A stretch of DNA of 64,000 bases, taken from the NCBI RefSeq assembly GCF_000172175.1, contig NZ_ABJL02000006.1, positions 248,001-312,000 on the forward strand, written 5' to 3'. The notes under the pieces were generated by a model that saw nothing but the letters and a program-made list of their open reading frames with translations, was not told where the DNA came from and ran no database searches. The translations under genes and the position numbers were made by a program. Position 1 is the stretch's first letter, and each line of letters opens with the position of its first letter. Below, in pieces: positions 26,325-34,357 of this stretch. The stretch is from Bacteroides intestinalis DSM 17393. GTDB lineage: Bacteria > Bacteroidota > Bacteroidia > Bacteroidales > Bacteroidaceae.

Positions 26325-27335
26325 TTATTCTTTGGCTCCAATAGCCTGGTTGGCAGTGATGGCAATCATGCGATAAATATCTTCGATGGAGCAACCGCGT
26401 GACAAGTCGTTCACCGGACGGGCAATACCTTGCAAAATCGGCCCTACTGCATCTGCATGACCTAAACGTTGTACCAATTTATAAGAAATATTACCTACTT
26501 CAAGGCTCGGCACAATCAGCACATTTGCGTTTCCTGCAATCGGAGAGCCCGGAGCTTTGCTGGCACCTACTTCAGGAACCAATGCAGCATCAGCCTGCAA
26601 CTCACCGTCTAGAGCCAAGTCAGGAGCCATTTCATGAGCAATTCTCACAGCTTCAATTACTTTATCCACAACCTCATGTTTAGCAGAACCTTTAGTTGAA
26701 AAGCTCAACATCGCTACTTTAGGTTCCATACCTACCACTGACTTAGCAGTGCGAGCGGTACAAACCGCAATCTGCGCCAGTTGTTCCGCATCCGGAACCG
26801 GTGTAACAGCTACATCACCCATCACCAAAATACCGTTCTTTCCATATTCGGGAGCGTGCGTCAGCAACAGCATTGCACCAGATACACAAGTGATGCCCGG
26901 AGTTGTCTTAATGATTTGCAATGCCGGACGCAATACATCGCCCGTCGTATTGCGTGCACCTGCCAATTGACCGTCAGCATCACCATTCTTAATAATCAGA
27001 CAGCCCAAATAAAGTGGGTTAAGTACCAACTTACGAGCCTCTTCGATAGTCATACCTTTTTTCTTGCGAAGTTCACACAACAATTGTGCATACTCTTCTT
27101 TCTTCGGATGATTCTCCGGATCAATAATAGTAGCCTTACTGATGTTTCCAAGTCCCCATTCTGTTGCACAAGCGTTAATTTCGTCCGGATTACCCAGAAG
27201 AATCAAGTCAGCAACTCCATCTGTCAAAATTTGATTGGCAGCTTTCAAAGTACGTTCTTCCGTTCCTTCAGGAAGAACAATACGTTGGCGGTCGGCTTTC
27301 GCGCGCTCAACGATTTCATTAATTAATCTCTGCAT
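26325..27335 (-). CDS. pta: Phosphate acetyltransferase
   Basis: 336-residue enzyme (short form without the regulatory N-terminal domain) exchanging acetyl-CoA and phosphate for acetyl phosphate and CoA. Motifs: RIVLPEGTEERTLKAA, GQLAGARNTTGDVLRPALQI, and GELQADAALVPEVGASKAPG. First gene of the pta-ackA operon; its -7 element lies at 27383-27390. Confidence 0.97.
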   Translation of the reverse strand: MQRLINEIVERAKADRQRIVLPEGTEERTLKAANQILTDGVADLILLGNPDEINACATEWGLGNISKATIIDPENHPKKEEYAQLLCELRKKKGMTIEEARKLVLNPLYLGCLIIKNGDADGQLAGARNTTGDVLRPALQIIKTTPGITCVSGAMLLLTHAPEYGKNGILVMGDVAVTPVPDAEQLAQIAVCTARTAKSVVGMEPKVAMLSFSTKGSAKHEVVDKVIEAVRIAHEMAPDLALDGELQADAALVPEVGASKAPGSPIAGNANVLIVPSLEVGNISYKLVQRLGHADAVGPILQGIARPVNDLSRGCSIEDIYRMIAITANQAIGAKE

Positions 27336-27382
27336 ATATATAAATTGTGTATAAAAATTCGGTAGATGTGTTATTCACGCCG

Positions 27383-27390
27383 CAAAAATA
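27383..27390 (-). promoter_or_regulatory. -7 element of pta-ackA
   Basis: Minus strand TATTTTTG, exact TAnnTTTG, 48 bases before the pta start. Confidence 0.6.
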
Positions 27391-27537
27391 CACAATTTTG
27401 CAATATCAACATTGCAATTCGGGGCATTTTTGTGGCCCAAAGCGCAATTATTATAATATTTAACACTAATCTGGCACAAAATGTACAAATAGAAAGAAAT
27501 ATCGCAGGAAACTGTGACAGCCAATTTGCAAAACACC

Positions 27538-27545
27538 TAACTTTG
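27538..27545 (+). promoter_or_regulatory. -7 element of lrgAB
   Basis: TAACTTTG, exact TAnnTTTG, 99 bases before the lrgA ATG; this would leave a fairly long leader. Confidence 0.45.
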
Positions 27546-27643
27546 CAGCGTTTTCAGTAAACAATTCAACTTTTGGTCAGTTATTAAGAAGGTTATTGCC
27601 CAAAGAGAGTTGAATTTAATAATAATAAATAGGTAATAGTAGT

Positions 27644-27982
27644 ATGATTCGTCAATGCGCCATCCTTTTCGGATGCCTGGCTTTGGGTGAATTGGTTGTT
27701 TTTCTTACGGATATCAAGCTTCCGTCCAGCATCATAGGTATGCTGTTGCTCACCCTTTTCCTGAAATTGGGTTGGATTAAACTGCAATGGGTGCAGGGTT
27801 TGTCCGACTTTCTGGTTGCTAATTTGGGATTCTTCTTTGTTCCTCCCGGTGTAGCTCTCATGCTATATTTTGATATTATCGCTGCCCAATTCTGGCCGAT
27901 AGTGATTGCTTCTTTAGTTAGTACCCTGTTGGTTTTAATCGTTACAGGGTGGGTTCATCAATTAGCACGCAAAATCAAATGA
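27644..27982 (+). CDS. lrgA: LrgA/CidA-family holin-like membrane protein
   Basis: 112 residues with four hydrophobic helices and the family opening IRQCAILFGCLALGELVVF, then LPSSIIGMLLLTLFLKLGWI and FFVPPGVALMLYFD. CidA/LrgA proteins form small membrane oligomers linked to murein hydrolase export, autolysis or small-metabolite transport; the function in Bacteroides is not settled. It overlaps lrgB (ATGA). Confidence 0.9.
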   Translation: MIRQCAILFGCLALGELVVFLTDIKLPSSIIGMLLLTLFLKLGWIKLQWVQGLSDFLVANLGFFFVPPGVALMLYFDIIAAQFWPIVIASLVSTLLVLIVTGWVHQLARKIK

Positions 27983-28674
27983 GTTACTTAGACAACGAAT
28001 TCTTCTTGTTAGCCGTTACTTTCGGCGTGTTTTTCTTTTCAAAACTGTTGCAAAAGAAAACTGGTATTTTATTGCTTAACCCCATTTTGTTGACTATCGC
28101 CATCCTGATTATCTTTCTGAAAATGGCGCATATCAACTACGAAACCTACAACAAAGGCGGATACCTCATTGAGTTCTGGCTGAAACCGGCAGTAGTAGCT
28201 CTTGGCGTACCCCTATATCTACAATTGGAGGCCATAAAGAAACAATTGGTCCCGATCCTGCTTTCACAATTGGCGGGTTGTATCATCGGGGTAGTTTCCG
28301 TAGTGGTGATTGCCAAACTGATGGGAGCACCGCAGGAGATTATTTATTCATTGGCACCTAAATCTGTTACTACCCCTATTGCCATGGAAGTAGCAGATAC
28401 ATTAGGCGGCATTCCAGCACTAACGGCTGCCGTAGTGGTTTGCGTCGGTTTACTGGGTAGTATTGTCGGAATAAAAACCCTGAAACTTACGCGTATTAAG
28501 AGTCCTATTGCCCAAGGATTATCCTTGGGAGCTGCCGCCCATGCCGTGGGAACTTCCACCGCCATGGATATCAGTAGCAAATACGGAGCTTACGCCAGTC
28601 TTGGACTTACACTGAATGGTATTTTCACCGCCCTACTTACGCCGACTATTTTGCGATTATTAGGGTTGCTATAA
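27979..28674 (+). CDS. lrgB: LrgB/CidB-family membrane protein
   Basis: 231-residue multi-helix inner-membrane protein, partner of LrgA. Conserved LAPKSVTTPIAMEVADTLGG and GLSLGAAAHAVGTSTAMDIS are the LrgB signatures. I set the start at 27979, inside the lrgA stop, rather than the in-frame position ten codons upstream, because the ATGA overlap is typical for this pair and the upstream codon is not ATG. Confidence 0.92.
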   Translation: MSYLDNEFFLLAVTFGVFFFSKLLQKKTGILLLNPILLTIAILIIFLKMAHINYETYNKGGYLIEFWLKPAVVALGVPLYLQLEAIKKQLVPILLSQLAGCIIGVVSVVVIAKLMGAPQEIIYSLAPKSVTTPIAMEVADTLGGIPALTAAVVVCVGLLGSIVGIKTLKLTRIKSPIAQGLSLGAAAHAVGTSTAMDISSKYGAYASLGLTLNGIFTALLTPTILRLLGLL

Positions 28675-28685
28675 CAATTTCTCCT

Positions 28686-28693
28686 TATCTTTG
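28686..28693 (+). promoter_or_regulatory. -7 element of the DUF2156 gene
   Basis: TATCTTTG, exact consensus, directly after the lrgB stop and 35 bases before the next ATG. Confidence 0.6.
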
Positions 28694-28728
28694 TTATTCT
28701 TTATATTCAAACTAACGAAAACGACGAT

Positions 28729-29646
28729 ATGATATCATTTAAAGACATCGAACTTAAAGATAAAGAGCTCATTACATCTTATACACAGCATAGTCCTCGA
28801 CGCAACTGTGACCTTTCATTCTCCAATCTCTGTAGTTGGCGTTTCCTTTACGACACCAAGTTTGCAGTACAGGACGGTTTCCTGATACTGAAATTCTGGG
28901 CAGGAGAAAAATTGGTATATATGATGCCAGTCGGGAACGGAGACTTAAAGAAAGTGCTGGAGGATATGATAGAAGATGCCAACCGTGAAGGTGAACGCTT
29001 CTGTATGCTCGGAGTATGCGCAGGCATGCGCGCTGACTTGGAAGCCATAATGCCTGATAAGTTTCATTTCGAAGCGGACAGAGATTATGCCGATTACCTG
29101 TATCTTCGGACCGATCTTGCCACATTGGCGGGTAAGAAATTCCAAGCTAAACGGAACCACCTCAATAAATTCCGCCGGACCTATACTAATTATGAATATG
29201 TTCCTCTCACTTCCAACCGTATACAGGAATGTCTCGATCTGGAAGCCGAATGGTGCAAAGTGAACAACTGCGACCAGCACGAAGGTACGGGTAACGAACG
29301 TCGCGCCCTTATCTATGCACTGCATAACTTCGATGCCCTTGGCCTGACAGGAGGTATTCTTCATGTAGATGGTAAAATTGTAGCTTTCACTTTCGGTATG
29401 CCCATCAACCAGGATACTTTCGGCGTACATGTAGAAAAAGCAGACACTACGATTGATGGTGCCTACACCATGATAAATTATGAATTCGCCAACCATATCC
29501 CCGAGCAATATACTTATATCAACCGGGAAGAAGATTTGGGCATCGAAGGTCTGCGCAAAGCCAAACTATCCTACCAGCCAGTGATTGTCCTGGAGAAATA
29601 TATGGCTTGCCTGAAAGATACCCCTGTAGATCCGGTGAAATGGTAA
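28729..29646 (+). CDS. DUF2156-family (phosphatidylglycerol lysyltransferase C-terminal-like) protein
   Basis: 305-residue cytoplasmic protein with the GNAT-like fold of the DUF2156/MprF catalytic domain: FSNLCSWRFLYDTKFAVQDG, GKKFQAKRNHLNKFRRTY, FTFGMPINQDTFGVHVEKAD and INREEDLGIEGLRKAKLSYQ. No membrane helices, so it is not a full MprF. It may move an aminoacyl or acyl group to an unknown acceptor. A second GNAT-like protein follows on the same strand 76 bases later. Confidence 0.85.
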   Translation: MISFKDIELKDKELITSYTQHSPRRNCDLSFSNLCSWRFLYDTKFAVQDGFLILKFWAGEKLVYMMPVGNGDLKKVLEDMIEDANREGERFCMLGVCAGMRADLEAIMPDKFHFEADRDYADYLYLRTDLATLAGKKFQAKRNHLNKFRRTYTNYEYVPLTSNRIQECLDLEAEWCKVNNCDQHEGTGNERRALIYALHNFDALGLTGGILHVDGKIVAFTFGMPINQDTFGVHVEKADTTIDGAYTMINYEFANHIPEQYTYINREEDLGIEGLRKAKLSYQPVIVLEKYMACLKDTPVDPVKW

Positions 29647-29722
29647 GATTCTTTTAAGTAGTTAATAGCAAGTAATAAATAATCAATAAAGATAGTAAGC
29701 ATCTGAATAGGAGATAGAAATA

Positions 29723-30766
29723 ATGCGTGAAAAGGTAAAGAAGCTGTGGAAGCTTTGTTTTAACGACAATGACGAGTTTGTGAATATGTACTTTAACCTT
29801 CGCTACAACAGCGAAGTGAATGTTGCCATCGAAAGTGGTGATGAAGTCATTGCCGCCTTACAGATGCTTCCCTATCCGATCACTTTTCATGGTAATAGTA
29901 TACCGACTGCATATATTTCGGGAGCTTGCACTCACCCCGACTACCGTAGCCGGGGCGTTATGCGAGAATTGCTATCGCAAGCATTCGGGCGCATGTATCG
30001 TAATGATATCGCATTTACTACCCTTATTCCTGCCGAACCCTGGTTATTCGGTTACTATGCACGCGTAGGTTATGCAACGGCTTTCCGTTACGGTAAACGC
30101 ACTTTTCATTTGCCAACAGATGAAACGGATGCTCCTTCTCTCACTTCATCTGCCGAGACTGGTTGGTGCTTTCAGGCTTACACAGACTATGATGAAGATG
30201 TCTACCAATATCTGAATCGCAAAATGCAGGAACGCCCTTGCTGCCTGCAACATACAAAGACAGACTTCTACGTCATACTGGCCGACCTCAATCTGAGTTG
30301 TGGGTGCATTTTCACCCTTTCGGATGAATCTGGAATTGCCGCTCTTGCCATTGTCTATCCCGATGAAGAAGCTTCCAAGCTCTATATAAAGGAATTACTT
30401 GCAGATACTCCCGAAGCAGAACATTCGTTACTTACTCGCATTTGCCAGAACATGCATACCGAAACCCTCGATATCATCATGCCTCCCATAAAAGATCAAT
30501 CCTCTTTTGATCTGGGTATGATACGCATCATTCAGGCCAAACCTGTACTGCAACTTTATGCAGCCGCACATCCCGAGGAAGAAATGAACATTGATCTCAT
30601 TGACAACGAACTTTCAGCCAACAATGGTTATTATTACCTGAATAAAGGGAAATGTATGTATAGTCACAGACGGCTTCCGGGCGCACATGAGCAATTAACA
30701 ATCGGGCAATTAACAGAAAAAGTATTTGCTTCGGAACAAGCATACATGAGTTTAATGCTAAACTGA
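29723..30766 (+). CDS. GNAT N-acetyltransferase (Eis-like)
   Basis: 347-residue cytoplasmic acetyltransferase. The acetyl-CoA site is ISGACTHPDYRSRGVMRELL, followed by FTTLIPAEPWLFGYYARVGY, the arrangement of Eis-type two-domain acetyltransferases. A second weaker GNAT-like half follows. Acceptor unknown. Likely cotranscribed with the DUF2156 gene. Confidence 0.85.
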   Translation: MREKVKKLWKLCFNDNDEFVNMYFNLRYNSEVNVAIESGDEVIAALQMLPYPITFHGNSIPTAYISGACTHPDYRSRGVMRELLSQAFGRMYRNDIAFTTLIPAEPWLFGYYARVGYATAFRYGKRTFHLPTDETDAPSLTSSAETGWCFQAYTDYDEDVYQYLNRKMQERPCCLQHTKTDFYVILADLNLSCGCIFTLSDESGIAALAIVYPDEEASKLYIKELLADTPEAEHSLLTRICQNMHTETLDIIMPPIKDQSSFDLGMIRIIQAKPVLQLYAAAHPEEEMNIDLIDNELSANNGYYYLNKGKCMYSHRRLPGAHEQLTIGQLTEKVFASEQAYMSLMLN

Positions 30767-30768
30767 CA

Positions 30769-30922
30769 TTACCCCAAATGGTAACTTTGTTAACCCCACA
30801 CAGTAACTCCATTTACATGCTGAGGTAAAGGTCGTTACATGCCGAGGTAAAGAGCGTTACAATAAGCGGTAAAGGTCGTTACATACGGCGGTAAATGCTT
30901 TTACATCGCAAGGGAAATAGCT
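30769..30922 (+). repeat. Seven degenerate 22-bp tandem units
   Basis: Units begin at about 30769, 30791, 30813, 30835, 30857, 30879 and 30901. The clear ones start TTACAT or TTACAA and contain GGTAAA, for example TTACATGCCGAGGTAAAGAG at 30835-30878. The TTAC...GGTAA pair makes each unit a small inverted repeat. The first two and the last are decayed. Contiguous, with no spacers, so not CRISPR. Confidence 0.75.
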
Positions 30923-31126
30923 TGTAAATACTATCTATTGATAATCAAACAATTATCTAAAGCCATTGGTAGTACTAATTCATTTCCGAAAAGAAAGGAA
31001 GGAAATGATAAATCCCCATTTAACTCATAACCGCACGGTTATAAACTCATCCCGCCAACCGGTAAAAACAGTAATTTAGTTACTTTTATCTGTAATCTGT
31101 ATACAACGTTTACGGAATATCTTCGG

Positions 31127-31134
31127 TAATTTTG
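31127..31134 (+). promoter_or_regulatory. -7 element of the cupin-CMD gene
   Basis: TAATTTTG, exact TAnnTTTG, 82 bases before the ATG at 31217. Confidence 0.5.
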
Positions 31135-31216
31135 CATTGTAAATGAAGCGAATGCAGAATCCCATAAATATTGATTTAATAAACAATAGAACCTATCATC
31201 ATAAAAACAAAACATT

Positions 31217-32473
31217 ATGAACCTGAAAAGAATAATCATTGCCATAACGGTTGTTTTAATCGGTACAGGCAATATAAACGCACAAGATATGAAAACAGAA
31301 GTTCCAAAAATCAGTGATTTCCCAGTAGGGGAAGAGAATACTGGCTACGCACAGTATTTTACAGGTAAATCCTGGCTGGCACCTTTGACTACCAGTAAAG
31401 AATTGAATGTCCCGATATCCAACGTTACGTTTGAGCCCGGTTGCCGCAACAACTGGCACAGTCACACAGGCGGGCAACTACTAATTGCCGTAGGTGGTAT
31501 AGGCTATTATCAGGAACGCGGAAAGGCTGCACGCCGTCTGTTGTCCGGTGATGTAGTAGAAATCGCTCCTAACGTAGAACATTGGCACGGCGCCGCACCC
31601 GATAGCTGGTTCTCACACCTTGCCATAGCGTGCAATCCGCAAACGAATCAGAATACCTGGCTTGAGGTGGTGAATGATGAAGAATATGCGGAAGCTGTAA
31701 AAGACAGAAGCAGTAAGAATGAAAAGGATGAGAATAGAATTGAATTATGTAAAAAGAACTACACCCAACTATTCGGTGGAGAAGCTTTAACCGGAGAAGG
31801 TACAGATCCGGAAATGATGAATATACTTCAGAAATATATATTTGGAGAAGTGTTCAGGACGGGGGATCTAGATATGAAAACGCGTGAGATGATTACTTGC
31901 GTATCATTAGCCGCCATGCAGCAACTGCCACAGCTAAAGAGTCATGCCGGAGCTACACTAAACGTAGGGATAACTCCTATAGAACTGCGCGAGGCTATCT
32001 ATCAATGCGCTCCCATTATCGGTTTCCCAAAAGTATTGAATGCATTAAGTGCAATAAACTCCACATTTACGGAAAGAGGCATCAAGTTACCTTTGGAAAA
32101 ACAGGAGACTGTGACGGAAAAAAATCGTTTGGAAAAAGGCCTTGCTATTCAAAAGCCACTTTACGGAGAGGCCATGAAGGAATTTCTAAAAGATGTTCCG
32201 GGCGGCATGGGAGCCGACGTAGCACGTTTCCTGACTGAAGTTCACTTCGGAGATTTCCAAACCCGAAGCGGACTAAATACCCAAACGCGTGAATTGTTAA
32301 CTTTCTGCGTGCTGACTGTAATTGGTGCAGAGCTCCAACTCCAATCACACCTCCAGGCCAATCTGAAAGTAGGTAACAGTAAGGAAATGCTGACTGCCGC
32401 TGTCATACAATGTATGCCTTATATCGGTTTTCCGGCAGCAATAAAGGTACTGGATATTATCAAAGAAGCATGA
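31217..32473 (+). CDS. Secreted cupin plus double carboxymuconolactone-decarboxylase-like protein
   Basis: 418-residue exported protein. Signal peptide (about 1-22, ends GNINAQ). An N-terminal cupin (about 45-150) has the metal motif NNWHSHTGGQLLIAVGG and VEHWHGAAPDSWFSH. Two CMD/AhpD-like domains follow (about 185-285, 310-415): MKTREMITCVSLAAMQQLPQ with LKSHAGATLNVG, and TQTRELLTFCVLTVIGAELQ with LQSHLQANLKVG. Neither has the CxxC of AhpD, so a hydrolase or decarboxylase-like role is likelier than peroxidase reduction. Substrate unknown. Confidence 0.88.
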   Translation: MNLKRIIIAITVVLIGTGNINAQDMKTEVPKISDFPVGEENTGYAQYFTGKSWLAPLTTSKELNVPISNVTFEPGCRNNWHSHTGGQLLIAVGGIGYYQERGKAARRLLSGDVVEIAPNVEHWHGAAPDSWFSHLAIACNPQTNQNTWLEVVNDEEYAEAVKDRSSKNEKDENRIELCKKNYTQLFGGEALTGEGTDPEMMNILQKYIFGEVFRTGDLDMKTREMITCVSLAAMQQLPQLKSHAGATLNVGITPIELREAIYQCAPIIGFPKVLNALSAINSTFTERGIKLPLEKQETVTEKNRLEKGLAIQKPLYGEAMKEFLKDVPGGMGADVARFLTEVHFGDFQTRSGLNTQTRELLTFCVLTVIGAELQLQSHLQANLKVGNSKEMLTAAVIQCMPYIGFPAAIKVLDIIKEA

Positions 32474-32493
32474 TACTTTCTTCCATAAATTCT

Positions 32494-32958
32494 TTATTGA
32501 CACAACCGTTTTAGCAAATCTTCATGATCCGGGTAAAGTTTCGATAAACGATCGAACGTACCCAACTCAAAATCATCGAAGGTAAAACCGGGAGCAACGG
32601 CACAACTAACCAGTGCATATCCGAAATGCGAAGGCAATTCGGCAGCAAACCAACATCCGGGTTCGATGGCAACCTGCTGTTCACCCGAAAAGTCAGCAGT
32701 CATCAAGTGAGTAACCAATCTACCATCGGGATGGATCACATGTAACATCAGGGGATATCCCGCGTGGTAGTACCACACTTCGGGGGAAGTCAGTCTGTGG
32801 AAAGCTGATTTGTCTTCATTTTCCAACAGGTAATAAATGGAGGTCATGGCTGATTTATCGTTATCAATCAGTTTTTCGGAACGAAATATTTCTTTGTAGT
32901 ATCCACCTTCAGGATGGCGACTCATATTCAGATGATTTATCCAGTCAATTGCTTTCAT
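32494..32958 (-). CDS. Cupin-superfamily DUF985 protein
   Basis: 154-residue small cupin of the DUF985 group: MSRHPEGGYYKEIFRSEK, TSIYYLLENEDKSAFHRLTS, EVWYYHAGYPLMLHVIHPDG and GCWFAAELPSHFGYALVSCA, the family pattern. Function in bacteria unknown, perhaps sugar-related. I chose the ATG at 32958 because the in-frame extension seven codons upstream begins with TTG and AGGT sits just before the ATG. Convergent with the cupin-CMD gene. Confidence 0.85.
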   Translation of the reverse strand: MKAIDWINHLNMSRHPEGGYYKEIFRSEKLIDNDKSAMTSIYYLLENEDKSAFHRLTSPEVWYYHAGYPLMLHVIHPDGRLVTHLMTADFSGEQQVAIEPGCWFAAELPSHFGYALVSCAVAPGFTFDDFELGTFDRLSKLYPDHEDLLKRLCQ

Positions 32959-33037
32959 ACCTATATTATTATTAATCAATCCCGCTCTTCCGTGACAAAC
33001 ATCATAGAAAAGCGGGATTTCTTTTATTTAGAATCTC

Positions 33038-34357
33038 TTAAAGTCCACTGAAGTCAACTCCTTCAAACACTAATGAAGGAACCAGCCAGCTACGATCTGT
33101 ACGGGCATCATTACCGATAGCCGCCAACGAATTCCACAACGTCAGGAAGTTTCCGGTAACATTCATTTCATTGACAGGTTGCGTCAATTTACCGTTCTCT
33201 ATGAGGAATCCTTCGATACCGTAAGAGAAGTCACCTGTGTTGCTATTGCTGTTACCACCATTCAAACCGGTAACAAGGATACCATTGGCTACATCAGCAA
33301 TCAAACCATTAAGATCTTTATCACCCGGAGTAAGTACCAGACGTGACGGACCGCTAATAGTAGGAGCTACCCCCATCTTCTTGGCATTATAAGTATCAAA
33401 GAAGTAAGTCTTCAACACACCATTCTCAAAGATCGGACGATGTTCCGTTGCCACACCTTCGTTGTCGAAATAACGCGAACCATTGGCACCTATCACATGC
33501 GGATCATCCATTACAGTCAGCTTATCAGAGAATACTTTCTGATCCAGTTTATCAATCAGGAAAGAGTTCTTTTGCTGCAAAGAGGAACCATAAAGAGCAC
33601 TCAATACTGGACTCAACATACGTCCCGAATTTATCGGATCAACCACCATTGTGTATTTACCAGACTTAGCTTTCTTCTGTCCCAATTTACGCAATACACG
33701 TTCCAGTGCTACTGAACCGATATCTGTTTTAGGCAATTTATCATAGAACAAGGAGCTTCCATACCAATAATCAGACGGACGGGCTTCACCCTCACCTTTG
33801 ATGGCTACACTGGCAGAAACTGAATACCAGGTTGATTTGGACTCACCCTCAAAGCCATTACTCATCAGGCGATAAGAAGCATTTTCACCATCACTGTATG
33901 AGGTCTCTACTGAGATGATACGGTCATTCTTACCCATAACTTCTCCGGCGGCAGCACGGGCCAAAGCTACTTTATCATCCGGATTGATGCCAAAGATCTT
34001 ATCATCGAACATCTGCAAATCGGGTTTCCCACCTGTATAATAGCGGGCAGGATCTGCCAATACACGGAATTCATCCGGAGCCAGATAACGGGTAGACTCA
34101 ATACCATTCTTGATAAATGTTTCAAGTTCTTTCTTATCCAGACGATTGGTAGAATAATTACCGTAACGTCCGTCTACATACACGTTGATTCCCATGCCAC
34201 TTTCAGAAGCCTGTTGCAGACGATCCATCTTAGCATCGCGCAATTCAAAAGAAGTGTTTGAATTGGCATACAATACAACTTTGGCTGCCTGGCAACCATT
34301 CTTCAGAGCGAAATCCATCGCCCATTGAGCCAGTTTTTTATTATTATCTGTTATCAT
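33038..34357 (-). CDS. pmbA: TldE/PmbA-family protein
   Basis: 439-residue member of the TldD/PmbA group, the non-catalytic partner in the TldD-TldE metalloprotease. Family motifs: YANSNTSFELRDAKMDRLQQ, MGINVYVDGRYGNYSTN, RYFDNEGVATEHRPIFENGV and GDFSYGIEGFLIENGKL. As expected for TldE it lacks the HExxxH site. Its start overlaps the tldD stop (TGATG). In E. coli the complex processes small peptides such as microcin B17 precursor; its natural job here is unknown. Confidence 0.92.
   Translation of the reverse strand: MITDNNKKLAQWAMDFALKNGCQAAKVVLYANSNTSFELRDAKMDRLQQASESGMGINVYVDGRYGNYSTNRLDKKELETFIKNGIESTRYLAPDEFRVLADPARYYTGGKPDLQMFDDKIFGINPDDKVALARAAAGEVMGKNDRIISVETSYSDGENASYRLMSNGFEGESKSTWYSVSASVAIKGEGEARPSDYWYGSSLFYDKLPKTDIGSVALERVLRKLGQKKAKSGKYTMVVDPINSGRMLSPVLSALYGSSLQQKNSFLIDKLDQKVFSDKLTVMDDPHVIGANGSRYFDNEGVATEHRPIFENGVLKTYFFDTYNAKKMGVAPTISGPSRLVLTPGDKDLNGLIADVANGILVTGLNGGNSNSNTGDFSYGIEGFLIENGKLTQPVNEMNVTGNFLTLWNSLAAIGNDARTDRSWLVPSLVFEGVDFSGL

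Larger units (their letters stand above)
27336..27643. other. 308-bp divergent promoter region between pta and lrgA
   Basis: No gene is seen. It is A/T-rich and holds the pta -7 element (27383-27390, minus) and the lrgA -7 element (27538-27545, plus). The stretch between them shows no hairpin or repeat that I trust. Confidence 0.7.
30767..31216. other. 450-bp intergenic region with tandem repeat and promoter
   Basis: No gene is seen. It holds a 22-bp tandem repeat (30769-30922) and a promoter for the cupin-CMD gene (31127-31134). The stretch from about 30923 to 31100 shows nothing I can name. Confidence 0.7.

Noticed and set aside
30769..30922. CRISPR array
   Set aside because: The 22-bp units are contiguous without spacers and there are no cas genes in the window.
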